A DNA stretch of 64,000 bases from Cauispirillum nitrogeniifigens (GCF_049800675.1 NZ_JBLOOT010000006.1:186001-250000), one strand, 5' to 3'. Positions 52,795 to 62,645 are shown, numbered from the stretch's first letter. Notes: generated by a model from the sequence alone, not told the origin. Numbers and translations are program-made.

Positions 52795-53643
52795 ATGGAA
52801 CACGTCATGGCAGCGACTGAAGGCAAGCCTTCGGTATTTGTGCGTCTGGGTCGGTGGGTTGAAAGCCCCAAGGTTCAGCGTTTCATCATCGCCTTGATTA
52901 TTCTGAATGGCATCACACTGGGCGTGGAGACCTCGCCGGCGGCAGTGGCTGCCCTGGGGCCGTTTTTGCACATCTTTGACGTGTTTGTTCTTGGGGTCTT
53001 CTGTTTCGAGATCCTGGCCAAGCTCGGCTACCGGCGGCTCGGGTTCTTCCGCGACGGCTGGAACGTGTTTGACTTCATCATCGTCGCCATCGCCCTGGTT
53101 CCCGCGACCGGACCGTTCTCCGTCCTGCGAGCCCTGCGTATCCTGCGCGTGCTGCGTCTGGTGTCGGCGGTGCCGTCCATGCGGCGTGTCGTGGCCGCGC
53201 TGCTGACGGCGATCCCCGGTCTTGCGTCGGTCGGGTCCATCATCGCGCTCTGCTTCTATGTTGGCGCGGTGCTGTCCACCAAGCTGTTCGGGGCGACCTT
53301 CCCCGAGTGGTTCGGCACCATCGGCGCGTCCATGTATACGCTGTTCCAGGTGATGACCTTGGAAAGCTGGTCCATGGGCATCGTTCGTCCGGTGATGGCG
53401 GAATATCCCTACGCGTGGGCCTTCTTCGTGCCGTTCATCATCATGATGACCTTCGCCATCCTGAACCTGTTCATCGGCATCGTCGTCGACGCCATGTCCA
53501 CGGTGCACGAAAACGAACGCCAGGAAGCTCAGGCCCAAGCCGAAGCGGATGGCACCGCCGTTCCCACGCCGCAGGAGACGGAGCTGGCCAACATCCGTGC
53601 CGAACTGGCCGAGATCAAGGAACTGTTGAAGACTACCCGCTGA
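52795..53643 (+). CDS. Bacterial voltage-gated sodium channel (NaChBac/NavAb family)
   Basis: 282 residues, one six-helix subunit of a homotetramer. S1 about 28-47, S2 58-78, S3 90-104. S4 voltage sensor SVLRALRILRVLRLVSAV has Arg112, 115, 118 and 121 every third residue. S5 is about 145-165. The pore has the selectivity filter TLESWSM (188-194, Glu190), as in NavAb. S6 FVPFIIMMTFAILNLFIGIV is followed by a neck and a C-terminal four-helix coiled coil (ETELANIRAELAEIKELL). Start could also be the ATG at 52807. Such channels affect motility and pH/Na homeostasis. A hairpin at 53669-53701 follows. Confidence 0.93.
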   Translation: MEHVMAATEGKPSVFVRLGRWVESPKVQRFIIALIILNGITLGVETSPAAVAALGPFLHIFDVFVLGVFCFEILAKLGYRRLGFFRDGWNVFDFIIVAIALVPATGPFSVLRALRILRVLRLVSAVPSMRRVVAALLTAIPGLASVGSIIALCFYVGAVLSTKLFGATFPEWFGTIGASMYTLFQVMTLESWSMGIVRPVMAEYPYAWAFFVPFIIMMTFAILNLFIGIVVDAMSTVHENERQEAQAQAEADGTAVPTPQETELANIRAELAEIKELLKTTR

Positions 53644-53668
53644 CGCCAAGGCGGAACCCGGCAGTTCG

Positions 53669-53701
53669 CATCGGCGGGCACCTTTCAGGTGTCCGCCGAT
53701 G
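53669..53701. terminator. Long hairpin between converging sodium channel and indolepyruvate oxidoreductase genes
   Basis: Fifteen-base arms (53669-53683 and 53687-53701, one G-U pair) around ttc, 26 bases after the channel stop and 48 bases from the converging gene's stop. The plus side is followed by ttgcttt, so it probably ends the channel transcript and may serve both. Confidence 0.65.
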
Positions 53702-53748
53702 TTGCTTTGGGAGGTGCCACGGTGAACCGCCGGGGCACCGTCACCCGG

Positions 53749-56700
53749 CTACTCCGCCGCCGTCGCCTGCGGGGCGGGGGTGCGGAAGGCGGCGAGCAAC
53801 TCCGCCTCGCGGGCCTTGGCCTTGTCCACGTTGCCCTCCAGCACATGGCCGAAGCCGCGCATGGTCCGGGGCAGGGCGGCAATCTCCACCGCCAGGGCAT
53901 GGCTGTCGTGGGACAGGCCGGCGATCAGTTCCTCGACCACCGCCACGTAGTCCTCGCGCAGGCGGCGTTGCATCTTGCGTTCCGACGTGCGGGCGAAGAT
54001 GTCCAGCGCCGTGCCGCGCAGCCCCTTGAGCTTCGCCAGAGCGCGGAAGGCGCCCATCATCCAGCCGCCGTAGGTGGTCTTGACCAGGCGCCCGCTGTTG
54101 GGGTCGCGCTTGCCCAGCAGCGGTGGGGCGAGGTGGAAGGTCAGCTTGAGGTTGTCGCCCTCGAACTGGCGCTTCAGCGCCTCCTCGAAGGTGCCGTCGG
54201 TGTACAGGCGGGCGACCTCGTACTCGTCCTTGATGGCCATGAGCTTGAACAGGCCCTTGGCCACTGCCTCGGTCAGGCCGGAGCGGCCGGCGGCCTTGGC
54301 CCTTTCCGCGTCGCGCACGCGCTCGACGAGGGCGCGGAAGCGCTCGGCGTAGGCGGCGTCCTGATAGGCGGTGAGGAAGGTGACGCGGCGGGCAATCATC
54401 TCGTCCACCGTCTCGGACGGCTTGTGGTGATCGAAGCCCGCCTGCGCGCCGGGCTGGGTCAGCGCCTCCACGGCGGCGCGGTCGTGGGCGGCGCGGCGGC
54501 CCCACAGGAAGGCCTGCTTGTTGGCCTCCACGGCGGTGCGGTTCAGCTCGATGGCCCGCTCGATGGCCTCCAGCGACAGCGGGACGAGGCCCTTCTGCCA
54601 GGCGAAGCCGACCATGAACAGGTTGCTGGCGATGCTGTCGCCCAGCAGGGTCGTGGCGATGCGGGTGGCGTCGATGAAGTCGGCGGCGTCGCGGCCGACG
54701 GCATCATTGACCGCGCGCACCACTTCGTGCGCCGGGAAGCCCAGGTCGGGCTTGCTGGCGAAGTCGGCGGTCATGGTTTCGTGGGCGTTGACCACGGCGT
54801 GGGTATAACCCTCCCGCATCTTGGCCAGGGTGTCGAAGGTGCCGGCGGTGAGCATGTCGCAGCCCAGCACCAGCCGGGCATTGCCGGCGGCGATGCGGAC
54901 GGCGTGCAGCTTGGCCGGGTCGTCGCTGACGCGCACATGGCTGACCACGGCGCCGTTCTTCTGCGCCAGCCCGGTCTGGTCGAGGATGGAGACGCCCTTG
55001 CCCTCCAGGTGCGCGGCCATGCCGAGCAGGGCGGAGATGGTCACCACGCCGGTGCCGCCGATGCCGGTGATGACGATGCCATAGGGCTCGCCGGACAGGT
55101 CGGGCAGGGTGGGGGCGGGCAACTCGGCGAAGTCCACGGCGCCGACGCCGGCCTGCTTGCGCGGGCTGCCGCCCTCGACGGTGACGAAGGACGGGCAGAA
55201 GCCCTTCACGCAGCTATAGTCCTTGTTGCACGACGACTGGTCGATGGCCCGCTTGCGGCCGAACTCGGTTTCCACCGGCTGCACGGCCACGCAGTTGGAC
55301 TGCACGCCGCAGTCGCCGCAGCCCTCGCACACCAGGTCGTTGATGAACACCCGCTTGCCCGGATCGACCATCTTGCCGCGCTTGCGGCGGCGGCGCTTTT
55401 CGGCGGCGCAGGTCTGGTCGTAGACCAGCACGGTGACGCCGGACAGGGCGCGCAGTTCCTTCTGCACGGCGTCCAGGTCGTCGCGGTGGCGGACGGTGAC
55501 GCCGGGGGCGAAGGCGCTGTCGGCGGGGTACTTGTCGGGCTCGTCGGACACCACGATGATGCGGCCGACGCCCTCGGCGGCGACCTGACGGGTGATCATC
55601 GGCACGCTCAGCGGCCCGTCGAACGGCTGGCCGCCGGTCATGGCGACGGCGTCGTTGAACAGGATCTTGTAGGTGATGTTGACGCCCGAGGCCACGGCCG
55701 CCCGGATCGCCATGATGCCCGAGTGATAGTAGGTGCCGTCGCCCAGGTTGGCGAAGATGTGCGTCTCGTCGGTGAACGGCGCCTGACCGACCCAGGTGAT
55801 GCCCTCGCCGCCCATGTGGGTGAAGGTCGACGTCTCGCGGTCCATCCAGTGGACCATGTAGTGGCAGCCGATGCCGGCCACGGCGCGCGAGCCTTCCGGC
55901 ACGCGGGTGGAGGTATTGTGCGGGCAGCCGGCGCAGAACCACGGCTGGCGCTTGGCCGACACGGCGGGGGCCTCCAGCGACCGCTCCTTGGCCTCCAGGA
56001 AGGCCAGACGCTTGCGGATGGCCGGGCTGGTGACGTACTGGTCGATGCGCTCGGCCAGCACGCGGGCGATGCGGGCAGGGGTCAGTTCGCCGGCGCTGGG
56101 CAGGGTCCACACGCCCTTTTCGTCGAACTTGCCGACCACGCGCGGGCGCACATCCTCCCGCCAGTTGTAGAGCTGTTCCTTGAGCTGGTTCTCGATGACG
56201 GCGCGCTTTTCCTCGACCACCAGGATCTCGTCCAGGCCCTCGGCGAAGGCGCGCACGCCGTCGCGCTCCAGCGGCCAGGGCATGCCGACCTTGTACAGGC
56301 GGATGCCGATCTCGGCGGCCATGCGCTCGTCGATGCCCAGGTCGTCCATGGCCTGCCGCACGTCGAGATAGCTCTTGCCGGTGGTGACGATGCCCAGGCG
56401 CGGGGTCGGGCTGTCGATGACCACGCGGTTCAGCCCGTTGGCCCTGGCGAACGCCAGCGCGGCATAGAGCTTGTGCTTCATCAGGCGGTATTCCTGATCA
56501 AGCGGGGTGTCGGGCCAGCGGATGTGCACGCCATCGTCGGGGAAGGTGAAGTCGGCCGGCGTCCTGACCTGCACCCGGTGCGGATCGGCATCGACGGAGG
56601 CGGCGCTGTCCATGACCTCGGTCAGGCACTTCATGGCCACCCAGCAGCCGGAATAGCGGCTCATGGCGATGCCGAGCAGGCCGTAGTCCAGAACCTCCTG

Positions 56701-57231
56701 CACGTTCGACGGATGCAGCACCGGGATCATCAGGTCGGCAAAGGCCATCTCGGTCTGATAGGCCACGGTGGACGACTTGGCCCCGTGGTCGTCGCCGGCC
56801 AGCATCAGCACGCCGCCGTGCGGCGACGTCCCGGCCATGTTGGCGTGGCGGAACACGTCGCAGGAGCGGTCGACCCCCGGCCCCTTGCCGTACCAGATGC
56901 CGAACACGCCGTCGTGGCGGGCGCCGGGGAACAGGCCCACCTGCTGGGTGCCCCACACGGCGGTGGCGGCCAGATCCTCGTTCACGCCGGGCTGGAAGAC
57001 GATGTTGCGCGGCGCGAGGTGCTTCTTCGCCCGCGTCAGTTCGCTGTCCAGCCCGCCGATGGGCGAGCCGCGATAGCCCGAGATGTAGCCGCCGGTGTTC
57101 AGGCCCGCCGCCGCGTCGCGGTCGTGCTGCATCATCGGCAGCCGCGCCAGCGCCTGTATGCCCGTGAGATAGATGCGGCCGGATTGATGGGTGTACTTGT
57201 CTTCGAGGGTGACCTTGACGTCCACGCTCAT
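53749..57231 (-). CDS. Indolepyruvate:ferredoxin oxidoreductase, fused single-chain form
   Basis: 1160 residues joining the TPP alpha/beta parts and the gamma domain in one chain. N-terminal pyrimidine-side region (ISGYRGSPIGGLD) and AGDDHGAKSSTVAYQTE; middle TPP-binding region with CAGCPHNTS, GIGCHYMVHW and FANLGDGTYYHSGIMAI (G-D-G followed by FNDAVAMTGGQ); Cys-rich CEGCGDCGVQSNC and SCNKDYSCVKGFCPSF segments; gamma domain opening YGIVITGIGGTGVVTISALL. It oxidises aryl or branched 2-oxo acids to acyl-CoA and reduces ferredoxin. Start with GGGAGAAGCGG upstream. Monocistronic. The ferredoxin at 36594 could be the acceptor. Confidence 0.92.
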   Translation of the reverse strand: MSVDVKVTLEDKYTHQSGRIYLTGIQALARLPMMQHDRDAAAGLNTGGYISGYRGSPIGGLDSELTRAKKHLAPRNIVFQPGVNEDLAATAVWGTQQVGLFPGARHDGVFGIWYGKGPGVDRSCDVFRHANMAGTSPHGGVLMLAGDDHGAKSSTVAYQTEMAFADLMIPVLHPSNVQEVLDYGLLGIAMSRYSGCWVAMKCLTEVMDSAASVDADPHRVQVRTPADFTFPDDGVHIRWPDTPLDQEYRLMKHKLYAALAFARANGLNRVVIDSPTPRLGIVTTGKSYLDVRQAMDDLGIDERMAAEIGIRLYKVGMPWPLERDGVRAFAEGLDEILVVEEKRAVIENQLKEQLYNWREDVRPRVVGKFDEKGVWTLPSAGELTPARIARVLAERIDQYVTSPAIRKRLAFLEAKERSLEAPAVSAKRQPWFCAGCPHNTSTRVPEGSRAVAGIGCHYMVHWMDRETSTFTHMGGEGITWVGQAPFTDETHIFANLGDGTYYHSGIMAIRAAVASGVNITYKILFNDAVAMTGGQPFDGPLSVPMITRQVAAEGVGRIIVVSDEPDKYPADSAFAPGVTVRHRDDLDAVQKELRALSGVTVLVYDQTCAAEKRRRRKRGKMVDPGKRVFINDLVCEGCGDCGVQSNCVAVQPVETEFGRKRAIDQSSCNKDYSCVKGFCPSFVTVEGGSPRKQAGVGAVDFAELPAPTLPDLSGEPYGIVITGIGGTGVVTISALLGMAAHLEGKGVSILDQTGLAQKNGAVVSHVRVSDDPAKLHAVRIAAGNARLVLGCDMLTAGTFDTLAKMREGYTHAVVNAHETMTADFASKPDLGFPAHEVVRAVNDAVGRDAADFIDATRIATTLLGDSIASNLFMVGFAWQKGLVPLSLEAIERAIELNRTAVEANKQAFLWGRRAAHDRAAVEALTQPGAQAGFDHHKPSETVDEMIARRVTFLTAYQDAAYAERFRALVERVRDAERAKAAGRSGLTEAVAKGLFKLMAIKDEYEVARLYTDGTFEEALKRQFEGDNLKLTFHLAPPLLGKRDPNSGRLVKTTYGGWMMGAFRALAKLKGLRGTALDIFARTSERKMQRRLREDYVAVVEELIAGLSHDSHALAVEIAALPRTMRGFGHVLEGNVDKAKAREAELLAAFRTPAPQATAAE

Positions 57232-57493
57232 CCGCTTCTCCCTGGGCTATTCTCCGACCATGGCGGTCGTCTTTGCCTCTAATCTAAGGCGGCGCCGGGG
57301 CTGCGACAATAGGGCAGTATTGCTGTCCTAAATATCGCAACATCCGAACGCGGCGGGGGCTGTGCCGCGACATACAGTGTCCCCGTCCGCCCGCGCCGCG
57401 TCACGAAGTTTCGTTCAACCTCTACCTGCAACGCCCTGTGCGCGGGCCGTGGCCTGGGGTACAGTGATGGCCCGGCAAGCTTGGGGTTACGAT

Positions 57494-58867
57494 ATGGAAA
57501 AGCGTCAGGCCTCAGCCATGCGGCGCAACGCGCGCCGTACAGCCGCAGCGGTGGCCGGTCTGTATCTGGCGTTCGCGGCGGGCTGGATTGTCTTTTCCGA
57601 CAACGTGGTCGCCATCGTTGCCGAATCGGCCAGCCAGAGCGTGCGGTTCCAGACCATCAAGGGGCTGGTGTTCGTCACCGTCTCGGCGCTGCTCATCTAT
57701 GCCCTGGTGGCGGAGGCCCTGCGCCGCAGCGGGCAGGCGCACCTGGACCGGGCCCGTGTCGAGCGCCGTCTGGCGGTGGTGCTCCAGACCGTCAACGACG
57801 GCATCTGGGAACACGACATGGCGACGGACGGGGCGGTCATGGCCGGGCGCTGGACCGCCCTGACCGGCTACGATCCCGGCCGCATCGATTCCTTCGCGGC
57901 CTTCGACGCCCTGGTGCATCCCGACGACCGGGACGTCGCGCTCAAGGCTTACGAGGACCATCTGGCCGGCCGCACGCCGGAGTTCGAGGCGGAGTACAGG
58001 GTGCGCGCCGCCTCCGGGGCATGGCTGTGGCTGCGCGCCCGTGGCCGGGTCATCAACCGCGCCCCCGACGGCGCGCCGCTGCTGGCCATGGGCACCTTCA
58101 CCGACCTGACGGCGATCAAGGAAAGCGAGCGGCGGCTCAATGCCTCGGTCGAGTCGCTGCGCCGCTCCGAAGCGGAGATCAGCCGTTTCGCCCACGCCAC
58201 CGTGCACGACCTGCGCCAGCCGGTGCGCCAGATGGTCAGCTACGCGCAGCTCCTGGCCCGGCGCGGCCTCGCCCCGGCGCAGGAAGCGGAGTACGCCCAG
58301 TACCTCACCGAGGGCGGCACGCGCCTGACCGTGCTGCTGGACAGCCTGCTGGCGGCGTTCGAGCAGCGGGCGCCCACGGGCAGCTTCCAGCGCGTCGATC
58401 TCGACCGGGTGGTTCGCCAGGTGCTGGACAAGCTGGGCGGGGAGATCGCCCGCAGTTCCGCCGAGGTTACGCTCGGGCCGCTGCCCGCCGTCACCGGCGA
58501 CCCCATCCAACTGGCCCTGATGTTCGAGCACATCATCGGCAACGCCCTGAAGTTCCGCTCCCTGCGTCAGGCGCCCACGGTGCATATCGAGGCCCGGCAG
58601 GAGGGCGACGCCTGGGCCATCACCATCGCCGACAACGGCATCGGCTTTCCACCGGAGGAGGCCGAGCACCTGTTCGATGCCTTCACCCGCCTGAACCCTC
58701 CCAACGAATTCCCCGGCTCCGGCATGGGACTGGCCCTCAGCCGCTCCATCGCCCGCCACCACGGCGGCGGCATCACGGCGACCGGCAGCAAGGGGCAGGG
58801 GGCGACCTTCACCGTCAGGCTGCCGGTTGTTCCGTCGGAGCAGGCCGCCCTCGCCGGTTACGGCTGA
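57494..58867 (+). CDS. Membrane-associated PAS-domain sensor histidine kinase
   Basis: 457 residues. Two membrane segments (about 17-38 and 58-78) frame a short periplasmic loop of about 20 residues. A PAS/PAC domain (about 92-215) has GRWTALTGYDPGRID and ending in GTFTDLTAIKESER. The HisKA box is HATVHDLRQPVRQM with His238, and the HATPase domain has FEHIIGNALKF, ADNGIGFPPEEAE and GSGMGLALSRSI. The DLRQP form of the H-box is that of phytochrome-like/light-or-redox kinases. No response regulator is adjacent. Start 57494 chosen; an ATG at 57467 adds nine residues. Signal unknown. Confidence 0.88.
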   Translation: MEKRQASAMRRNARRTAAAVAGLYLAFAAGWIVFSDNVVAIVAESASQSVRFQTIKGLVFVTVSALLIYALVAEALRRSGQAHLDRARVERRLAVVLQTVNDGIWEHDMATDGAVMAGRWTALTGYDPGRIDSFAAFDALVHPDDRDVALKAYEDHLAGRTPEFEAEYRVRAASGAWLWLRARGRVINRAPDGAPLLAMGTFTDLTAIKESERRLNASVESLRRSEAEISRFAHATVHDLRQPVRQMVSYAQLLARRGLAPAQEAEYAQYLTEGGTRLTVLLDSLLAAFEQRAPTGSFQRVDLDRVVRQVLDKLGGEIARSSAEVTLGPLPAVTGDPIQLALMFEHIIGNALKFRSLRQAPTVHIEARQEGDAWAITIADNGIGFPPEEAEHLFDAFTRLNPPNEFPGSGMGLALSRSIARHHGGGITATGSKGQGATFTVRLPVVPSEQAALAGYG

Positions 58868-58873
58868 GGGCGC

Positions 58874-60673
58874 TCAGGAGTACATCGTTTCCAGCCGCTC
58901 TCCATAGGTCTGCCGGATGACATGGCGGCGGATCTTCAGGGTCGGCGTCATCATCTCGTTCTCCACCGTGAACGGGTCGGCGACCAGGGTGAAACGGCGG
59001 ATCTTTTCGATCTGCGACAGGGTGCGGTTGACGCGGTCGAGGGCGTCGGCCATGGCGCGGCGGAACTCGGCGTCGTCAACCAGGACCTGGAGGTCGGCCG
59101 GGCGGCCGTTCTGGCGCGCCCAGGCGGCGGCGAACTCGGCGTCGGGGACCACCAGCGCCACCAGATGCGGGCGCTTGTCGCCGTAGACCATGGCCTGGGC
59201 GATCTCCGGCTCCAGGCACAGGAAGCCTTCCACCCGCTGCGGCGAGATGTTGTCGCCGCCGGAGTTGACGATGATGTCCTTCTTGCGGTCGGTGATGCGC
59301 AGGTAGCCTTCGTCGTCCAGCTCGCCGATGTCGCCGGTGTGCAGCCAGCCGTCCTCGTCGATGACCTGGGCCGTGGTCTCGGGGTTGTTCCAGTAGCCGC
59401 GCATGACCATCTCGCCGCGCACGCAGATCTCGCCGTCCCCGGCGATCTTCAGCTCGACGCCCTCCAGCGGCGGGCCAACGGTTTCCATCTTGATGTGGCT
59501 GGGGATGTTGACCGAAATCACCGGCGCCGCCTCGGTCTGGCCGTAGCCCTGGAGGATGCGCACGCCGATGGCGGTGAAGAACATGCCGACCTCGGGGTTC
59601 AGCGGTGCGCCGCCGGACACGAAGGCTTTCAGGCGTCCGCCGAAGCGCTGCGCCACCTTGCGCCGGACCAGCAGGGTGCACAGGACGTCCAGGACCCGTT
59701 CCCTGATGGTCATGTCCTGGGGCGCGCGCTGGCGTTTCAGGCCCAGGTCGACGGTGCGGTTGAACCAGACTTCCTTTGACCCGCCCTGGCGCTTGACCCC
59801 GTGCAGGACCTTCTGGCGCAACACCTCGTAGAGGCGCGGCACGGCGGTGACGATGGTCGGCCGGGCCTCCAGCAGGTTGGCCGACAGGGCGTCGACGCTT
59901 TCCGCGTAGTAGATCTGGGCGCCCAGGGTCAGGGGGAAGAACTGCCCGGCGGTGTGTTCGTAGGCGTGCGACAGCGGCAGGAACGACAGGAACACCTCGT
60001 CCTCCAGACCCAGTTCCAGCAGCACCTTGTGGGCCCCCGCGCAGTTGCGCAGGATGGCGCCGTGGGTCAGCACCACCCCCTTGGGCGCCCCGCCGGTGCC
60101 TGAGGTATAGATGATGCAGGCGGTGTGGTGCCGTCTGGTGCGCGCCACCACGTCGGGGCGGTGCTTGCCGGCGCCACGGGCGCGCAGGTCATCCCACGAC
60201 AGCGTCTCCACGCCCGGATTCTGGCGCAGGCCCGCCGGCTCCATGACCACCACCAGGGGCTGGCGGCGGGCGTGCGCGGCAGCTTGCAGCACCGGCCCGG
60301 CCAGCTTGGCGTTCGACACGATGACGGCGGCGGCGTCCGCGTCGTTGAGGATGTGCAGGTGGTCGTTGACGGTGTTGGTGGTATAGGCCGGCGTGGTGAT
60401 GGCGCCGGCGGCCAGGATGGCGAGGTCGGCCAGCGTCCATTCGGGACGGTTTTCGGACACGATGACGATGCGGTCGCCGTGGTGAATGCCCGACTCGATC
60501 AGGCCGTTGGCAAGGGCGGTGACGTCCTCGGCAGCCTCGGCCCAGGTGCGGGACCGCCACGCCCCGTCGTGCTTGCTCCACAGCATCGGCCGGCGGGCCA
60601 GGGCCTCGGCCTGTTCGTAGAACACGGCCGTCAGGCTGGTCGCATGGGTGAAGTCGATCGCGCGTCCGGCCAC
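58874..60673 (-). CDS. Long-chain fatty-acid-CoA ligase (AMP-binding)
   Basis: 599 residues of the ANL superfamily. P-loop-like motif A3 YTSGTGGAPKGVVLTHG, FLPLSHAYE, A5 GYGQTEAAPVIS, A7 WLHTGDIGELDDEGYLRITD, A8 RKKDIIVNSGGDNISPQ. Length and the FLSFLPLSHAYEHTAGQF region fit FadD15/long-chain enzymes. GTG start at 60673 chosen because GGAGG lies eight bases upstream; the frame is open far beyond. It is convergent with the kinase (six bases between stops) and divergent from pepF, sharing a 148-base promoter region. Confidence 0.92.
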   Translation of the reverse strand: MAGRAIDFTHATSLTAVFYEQAEALARRPMLWSKHDGAWRSRTWAEAAEDVTALANGLIESGIHHGDRIVIVSENRPEWTLADLAILAAGAITTPAYTTNTVNDHLHILNDADAAAVIVSNAKLAGPVLQAAAHARRQPLVVVMEPAGLRQNPGVETLSWDDLRARGAGKHRPDVVARTRRHHTACIIYTSGTGGAPKGVVLTHGAILRNCAGAHKVLLELGLEDEVFLSFLPLSHAYEHTAGQFFPLTLGAQIYYAESVDALSANLLEARPTIVTAVPRLYEVLRQKVLHGVKRQGGSKEVWFNRTVDLGLKRQRAPQDMTIRERVLDVLCTLLVRRKVAQRFGGRLKAFVSGGAPLNPEVGMFFTAIGVRILQGYGQTEAAPVISVNIPSHIKMETVGPPLEGVELKIAGDGEICVRGEMVMRGYWNNPETTAQVIDEDGWLHTGDIGELDDEGYLRITDRKKDIIVNSGGDNISPQRVEGFLCLEPEIAQAMVYGDKRPHLVALVVPDAEFAAAWARQNGRPADLQVLVDDAEFRRAMADALDRVNRTLSQIEKIRRFTLVADPFTVENEMMTPTLKIRRHVIRQTYGERLETMYS

Positions 60674-60821
60674 TGTGCTGTCCTCCCTTACGTCGTTCGC
60701 CGTTTTCTGCTGCCCTTTTTGTGGGCTTTCTTCATCATGCCCCGCCCCGGCGGCATTGTCGCCGTTGCCGCCGGCTGGCCCTGACACCATATGGCCCGCA
60801 CCACCACGACAGGAGTCCCCG

Positions 60822-62645
60822 ATGCTGACCACCAGGATCCCCCGACCCGAAGCTCTCGACAAGGACGGCAGCGGGGGAGCCGGGCCCGGCGACCTTCCGG
60901 TGTGGGACCTCACCGACCTGTATCCGGGGCCCGACTCGCCGGAACTGAAGGCCGCCCTGGTCGAGGTGCAGAACGCCGCCCGCGACTTCGCCGACCGCAA
61001 CCGGGGCAAGGTCGCCAGCCTGGACGGCAAGGCCTTCGGCGCTGCCATCGCCGAATACGAAAAGATCTGCGAAGTCCTCTACCGCATCCTGTCCTACGGG
61101 CAGCTTCTGCATTCGGGCAACGTCTCCGACCCCGAGATCGGGCGGTTCTACCAGGGCCTCAATGAAAAGGGCACGGAGATCTCCACCGAGACGCTGTTCT
61201 TCACCCTGGAGATCAACCGCCTGGATGACGGCCGCCTGGCCGAGATGATGGCCGATCCGGCCGCCGCCCACTATGCCCCGTGGGTGCGCGACGTGCGGCT
61301 GTTCAAGGACCACCAGCTTTCCGACGACCTGGAAAAGCTGATGCACGAAAAGGACATCACCGGCGCGCAGTCGTGGGTCCGCCTGTTCGACGAAACCATG
61401 GCCGCCCTGCGCTTTCCCATCGACGGCAAGGACCTGACCATCACCGAGGCGATGACCATGCTGTCCGACCGGGACGGCGCGGTGCGCAAGACGGCGGCCA
61501 AGGCGCTGGGCAAGGTGCTGGGCGACAACATCCGCCTGTTCGGCCTGATCACCAACACCCTGGCCAAGGACAAGGAGCTGGAGGACAAGTGGCGGCGCTA
61601 TCCGCACCCCATGGCCTCGCGCAACCTCGCCAATCAGGTCGAGGACGCGGTGGTCGAAGCGCTGGTGTCGGCCGTCAAGGACAGCTATCCGCGCCTGTCG
61701 CACCGCTACTATGCCCTGAAGGCCAAGTGGTTCGGCGTCGACAAGCTCGACTACTGGGACCGCAACGCCCCGCTGCCCGAGGACGACGACCGCCGCTGGA
61801 CCTGGGACGAGGCCACCTCCCTGGTCATGGACGCCTATCACCGCTTCTCCCCGGCGCTGGGCGAGGTCGGCAAGCGCTTCTTCGACAACGCCTGGATCGA
61901 CGTGCCGGCGCGGCCCGGCAAGGCGTCGGGCGCCTTCGCCCATCCAACGGTGCCGAGCGTCCACCCGTACCTGATGCTCAACTTCATGGGCCGGGGGCGC
62001 GACGTCATGACGCTGGCCCATGAACTGGGCCACGGCGTCCATCAGGTGCTGGCGGGCAAGCAGGGCACGCTGATGTCCAACACGCCGCTGACCCTGGCCG
62101 AAACGGCGTCGGTCTTCGGCGAGATGCTGACCTTCCGCGCCATGGTCGACGCGGCGCCGGACGCCAAGAGCCGCCGCGTCATGCTGGCGTCGAAGGTGGA
62201 GGACATGCTCAACACCGTGGTCCGCCAGATCGCCTTCCACGAGTTCGAGCGTCAGGTCCACGCCGAACGCCGCGACGGCGAACTGTCCGCCGAGCGCCTG
62301 GGCGAGATCTGGATGGGCGTGCAGACGTCCAGCCTGGGGCCGGCTTTCCGCTATGACGACGAATACGCCACCTACTGGGCCTACATCCCGCACTTCGTCC
62401 ACTCGCCCTTCTACGTCTACGCCTATGCCTTCGGCGACTGCCTGGTGAACTCCCTCTACCGGGTCTACGAACAGGGCGAGCCGGGGTTCCAGGACAAGTA
62501 CATGGAGATGCTGCGCGCCGGCGGCACCCTGCGGCACCGCGAACTGCTGGAGCCGTTCGGCCTCGATGCCTCCGACCCTGGCTTCTGGAAGAAGGGCCTG
62601 AGCGTGGTCGAAGGCTTCATCGACGAACTGGAAAAGGAAGTCTGA
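60822..62645 (+). CDS. pepF: Oligoendopeptidase F (M3 family metallopeptidase)
   Basis: 607 residues. Zinc motif HELGH (His400-Glu401-Leu-Gly-His404) in MTLAHELGHGVHQVL and the downstream Glu in LAETASVFGEML complete the M3 active site. N-terminal WDLTDLYPGPDSPELKAAL is the PepF/M3 opening; YIPHFVHSPFYVYAYAFG lies near the C-terminus. Cytoplasmic, degrades short peptides. AGGAG six bases before the ATG at 60822. The stop shares one base with the ABC1-kinase start (TGATG), so they are coupled. Confidence 0.95.
   Translation: MLTTRIPRPEALDKDGSGGAGPGDLPVWDLTDLYPGPDSPELKAALVEVQNAARDFADRNRGKVASLDGKAFGAAIAEYEKICEVLYRILSYGQLLHSGNVSDPEIGRFYQGLNEKGTEISTETLFFTLEINRLDDGRLAEMMADPAAAHYAPWVRDVRLFKDHQLSDDLEKLMHEKDITGAQSWVRLFDETMAALRFPIDGKDLTITEAMTMLSDRDGAVRKTAAKALGKVLGDNIRLFGLITNTLAKDKELEDKWRRYPHPMASRNLANQVEDAVVEALVSAVKDSYPRLSHRYYALKAKWFGVDKLDYWDRNAPLPEDDDRRWTWDEATSLVMDAYHRFSPALGEVGKRFFDNAWIDVPARPGKASGAFAHPTVPSVHPYLMLNFMGRGRDVMTLAHELGHGVHQVLAGKQGTLMSNTPLTLAETASVFGEMLTFRAMVDAAPDAKSRRVMLASKVEDMLNTVVRQIAFHEFERQVHAERRDGELSAERLGEIWMGVQTSSLGPAFRYDDEYATYWAYIPHFVHSPFYVYAYAFGDCLVNSLYRVYEQGEPGFQDKYMEMLRAGGTLRHRELLEPFGLDASDPGFWKKGLSVVEGFIDELEKEV

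Noticed and set aside
53689..57282. 1197-codon open frame on the plus strand
   Set aside because: Mirror of the indolepyruvate oxidoreductase gene; no recognisable domain and low-complexity composition.
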